Assembly: GCA_000727475.1 (NCBI GenBank)
Contig: KL647295.1
Coordinates: forward strand, 2,316,476 to 2,380,475
Direction of reading: 5' to 3'
DNA length: 64,000 nt
From: Sarcocystis neurona
Lineage: Eukaryota; Apicomplexa; Conoidasida; Eucoccidiorida; Sarcocystidae
The stretch's first letter is position 1. Each line of letters opens with the position of its first letter. Positions 61,001-64,000 of the stretch are shown one piece after another. The notes beneath the pieces were generated by a model, which saw only the letters and a list, made by a program, of their open reading frames with translations, ran no database searches and was not told the DNA's origin. The position numbers and the translations under genes are program-made.

Positions 61001-62156
61001 GTATCGTGGACGTTTGTAGGCCCGTGTACAGCGTTGACAAGGTAGACGCGTTGGCGAAGCTGGCACGCGGAACATCAGGACGTGTACCACAGCAGCACAA
61101 GGCGTCCTTCTGGGGGGCGGGGATTACCGTGGAGGGCAGCAGCTTCCGAGAGACTCTCCTCTACAAGAAAGTGCCCGGTGGAAGGAGCTGTGCTGCTCTT
61201 GCTACGAGGATTCCTATCGTCATAAGAAAACGGTTGTGACCGAGGCCTCCTGCGGCTAGGAGACGGTCTCAGTGCTGTGAGGCAAACCGAGCGTCGCAGC
61301 AGCTTCCGTCCGCAGGCCGTGTGGCCGTTTCTCGGAGTCATCACGCAGATGTATGTGCGTGTTGTGGTCCTGTCAGTGGTCTTCAACACCACAGCATTCA
61401 TGCCGTCGCGCGAAGGAGAACTGACATTCTCTCTTCCGTTCTAGTGGCGCCGCTGCTCTTGCTACGCGCTCGCACATTTCCGTTCGGTGGCTAGTAAGGC
61501 GTGCTTCAGTTTTTGACGGAACAGAGCCACACTAGCGGCAACAACTCCGCCGGCGAGTAGTGCCTGTCCTGGTGCGGCTGCAGGCAAATCCCTGCATCGC
61601 TCGATCCAGCTCGTACACCTTATTCGTAGATGCTCATGTAGCCGCCGCGGCCTCTACTCTTCCGCAGCCCCTCATCTTCCAGACGATACCCCGGACGCGT
61701 CTCCCGTCACACAACGTGTAAAAAAGATTTGCAGCTCTGCCGGCGGCGGCGCGGCTCCGTCGAGCGACACGAATTTCACCCCTTTTTTAAACGATCGCCA
61801 GACTCGCGCTTCTCAGCGGCACAGCACCACACAGCAGCTGCTGCGTTTGAAGGTGACTTAAACAGGCAGCGAGCACCGACAGTTTGTACTGTAGCAGTCG
61901 ACTCCGCGCATTGACGGAGGGACGCATTCCACAGCAACAGCAGCGGTATCCGTCATGGAACTAGCAGCATGTCTGAACAGATAACAGCAGCAGTGCACAC
62001 GCGCCAGCGCCTGTGTTGACTCTGCTTACTTCATTTTAAAGAGGCGTCACGTGCGGTGGATTTTGGTTGGTATTAACACAGGAGGAACTTACTTGATCAC
62101 GTCTGCTGCCCTAGGTGATGTAATCGAAAATTTGAGGTGCTTTCAGTCATACAGTG
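58033..62156. other. Intergenic region upstream of the right-edge gene
   Basis: No gene supported. Frames at 59724-59993 (+, hydrophobic Leu/Val run coded by CTG/GTG repeats), 60880-61239 (+) and 61075-61401 (-) are the longest and could be exons, but I find no partners. It contains a diverged direct repeat (58820-59268). From about 61.5 kb on, CAG/GCC-rich sequence and AGCAGC runs suggest the 5' leader of the gene starting at 62157. Confidence 0.45.
58820..59268. repeat. Diverged direct repeat, two copies of about 150 bp
   Basis: Copies lie at about 58820-58976 and 59110-59268. They share CCTATCAGTGCAAA (58848 and 59140), GAATG, ATGCAAAC/ATACAAAC, ACTACGGCAACACA/ACTGCGGTAACACA, AGCCACA, then TGCTC and TATAC in the same order, with many substitutions. 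No coding frame is conserved between them by eye. Confidence 0.6.
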
Positions 62157-63317
62157 ATGTATGGCATGGAGAAAGGTCCGCCCGCAGGAGCATCGAGATG
62201 CAAAGAAATGAGAGCGCGACTTCAACCTCAACGGCGCATGCAGGTCTACGGCGCAGCGCAGCCGCCGAGAAGTGGTGACCACGCAGCGATCCTAATGGAC
62301 GACCGTATATACTTGCGTGTAAGAACAGTGCCAGAAGAAGAGACACAAGGAGAGGGTCCGCGGCGTTCAGCTTTTTGGAAGGAGGATGCCGCAGGTCACG
62401 AGGCAGCCTCTGATGTGGAATTGTCGGAGGCGGTGTCTACGCAGGGGTGGGACGGGAAGCCTGCAGTTGCTGGCGAAGGGGAAGGGAGAAGGCATCCATT
62501 GCCACTTGTTTCTCCAACAAATGAAGCTGCTGTTTTGCCTGCAGCACCTGCGTACGAGCACTTCAGCTTTAATGTTTCGCTGCCGCCTGCGAGATTTTCG
62601 CAAGCCTCTGCAGGCAGCGAAGACGGCGAAGCATGCGTGCAGAGAACCCGTGGCGCTGTGCTCATACCTTCGAAGCTTTCACCTGCTGACCCTGCGGTTC
62701 CTTCGACGTGTGCGACCTTGTCGTTGCCCCCCCCGACTGTCTCCGCACATCGCGGCGACTTTTTTACCACAGCTCGACCGCTTGTATGTGCGACGCCTTC
62801 ACGGCCGGCTTCGCGCTTGCAGACATCTCTGCGAGGACGGGATTTTTCCAACGTCGCACAGACTCCTGCTGGTAGCAGAACTAGCGACGCCGGACTCGTT
62901 CCCACAATAAATGAACGTGCCGTTGCTCTGGCGGCCGCTGCTGAGCCGGCCACTGCAACCGCCACTGCGCGCGGTGCTGCGGCCGCTGGTTGCCCTGTAG
63001 CTGAGCATGCTTTTGCACGCCGTCGTCCCTTTGCTGCCGTTGACGCGCCTGCTGCAGTGTCTCAAGCCGCTGTCTGTGTCGCATCCGGCCGTAGGGGCGT
63101 TCTTTTGAGCGCTCGGAAGCCGGCAGGCGCGAAGCGCAGGTATGCGGCAGTGGTGCCACAAGGATTCTCGCTGGCTCACATTCCTGCAGGCTTTTTGTGG
63201 GGCCGTCCTCGCGTAGGCGCACTCCGCCTCCTTCACAAAAGGGAGGGGAATCCGGATCGCTTGCTGCTAGTTGGACCCAACTGGAACTTCGCGGTAGCCA
63301 TGTTCGTCCTACATGTG
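62157..63317 (+). CDS. Long first exon of a gene leaving the window, perhaps a DHHC palmitoyltransferase (partial)
   Basis: An open frame of 387 codons from an ATG at 62157 (a second ATG at 62166) ends at a plausible donor (GTG|GTAGGA at 63317/63318, phase 0). The protein is Ala/Pro/Ser/Arg-rich and probably disordered until the last 40 residues. There RRYAAVVPQGFSL is followed by a short basic stretch and LLLVGPNWNFAVAMFVLHV, the start of a membrane helix. A VGPNW segment just before the first helix is seen in some apicomplexan DHHC-type palmitoyltransferases, but the Asp-His-His-Cys domain itself would lie downstream and is not visible. The length far exceeds chance for this composition, so coding is likely while identity is weak. 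The overlapping minus-strand frames are shadows. Confidence 0.5.
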
Positions 63318-64000
63318 GTAGGAGCGCCACCCCACACGTAATACGTGTGCATCTATATCTGTGTGCCCACCGTGGATGTAAATACGTAGCTGTGTGTACG
63401 CTCCTTATACACATACTAGTGGTTCCTGCGTGGAGTTCTGTCTAGGTGCGTGGTAACTGGCTCTCGCAGTTGGACCCGCGACCGCGCGACACACGGCAGC
63501 CCCAGCAGCTTAAAAGCGCTGGACGGGGGCTTCTGTGGCTCTACATGAGCGACGGAGCGTTAGCTTCAAGCGGGTCACACTGCTGCATTCATAGACGGTA
63601 CTTGTTCGCTCTGTTCCCCACCTCTCAGCGCCGTGGCTCTGTCTTTGTTGAACCCAGCGCTGTTGCAGGTGCTTTGGGTCGGGTGTGCTGTCATATTCTG
63701 ATCACTTCACTGAACGCGGAATTGCCACGTATTCGGACCCATTCATCTTGGCATATCAAGAGCTCTCCTGTATGTATCCGACAGCATATCCACGTGCGCA
63801 CGTTGCACCCCCGGTTGTACCGGATTTCGCAGCTGTTTAAGCCAGCTTGTGCTGCGGGCGGATCAACTGCTTGTTCAGTGGAACTGTGAAGTCTGCGCAC
63901 AGTGTGCTGTTTCATGGCGCCGGAAGCATACTTTTGATATCTTCATTGCGCCGTTACAATAATGCACGAAGGTCATTGTAGCCGAGCACGTACACGAACG
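63318..64000. other. Probable first intron or later exons of the right-edge gene
   Basis: After the donor at 63318 a 147-codon frame (63446-63889) is open, and a pyrimidine-rich acceptor at about 63669 is followed by VLWVGCAVIF, which would extend the membrane helix but meets a TGA at once. No exon can be settled before the window ends. Confidence 0.35.

Noticed and set aside
1..64000. CRISPR arrays, insertion sequences, rRNA genes and bacterial operons
   Set aside because: None seen. The gene structure is spliced and eukaryotic, and the only repeats are microsatellites and small duplications.

Overview
The window is eukaryotic. Real coding sequence is broken into short exons by GT-AG introns with GTAAGT or GTGAGT-type donors and pyrimidine-rich acceptors. 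Genes are sparse, proteins carry Ala/Gln/Ser-rich low-complexity tails, and TA and CA microsatellites are scattered through non-coding DNA. This fits a coccidian apicomplexan with a loosely packed genome (a Sarcocystis- or Cystoisospora-like sarcocystid). That assignment is inference; no species marker is present. All gene models below were built by hand from splice signals and reading phase.

Layout: 1-673 is the 3' end of an unrecognised low-complexity protein gene (+). About 7.9-24.5 kb holds three paralogous genes (+, +, -) that I do not recognise as a known family. They encode predicted secretory proteins ending in a two-helix membrane hairpin. Copies 2 and 3 have seven exons with the same intron phases (1-0-1-1-0-1), and copy 1 matches from exon 2 on. 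About 24.5-40.7 kb is a 16-kb stretch with no gene I can support. 40.76-43.77 kb is a complete six-exon signal peptidase complex subunit 2 (SPCS2/SPC25, +). Tail to tail with it, 39 bases between stop codons, is a hot-dog-fold (R)-hydratase of the peroxisomal multifunctional enzyme type 2 kind (-). It contains an exact 131-bp tandem duplication over an exon/intron border. 49.5-54.8 kb is an organophosphate:phosphate antiporter (OPA/SLC37-type major facilitator, -) with a long N-terminal extension. 55.5 kb holds a possible RING-finger gene end (-). 56.5-58.0 kb holds a SEC63-like C-terminal domain (+) whose frame does not close cleanly. 62.2-63.3 kb is the long first exon of a gene running off the right edge, perhaps a DHHC palmitoyltransferase.

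Two genes serve the ER secretory route (SPCS2, SEC63-like) and two serve metabolism (hydratase, phosphate-ester transporter). Nothing indicates operons. The best candidate for an undescribed system is the three-gene family, whose secretory signal and C-terminal hairpin suggest membrane-inserted secreted or endomembrane proteins; function is unknown.
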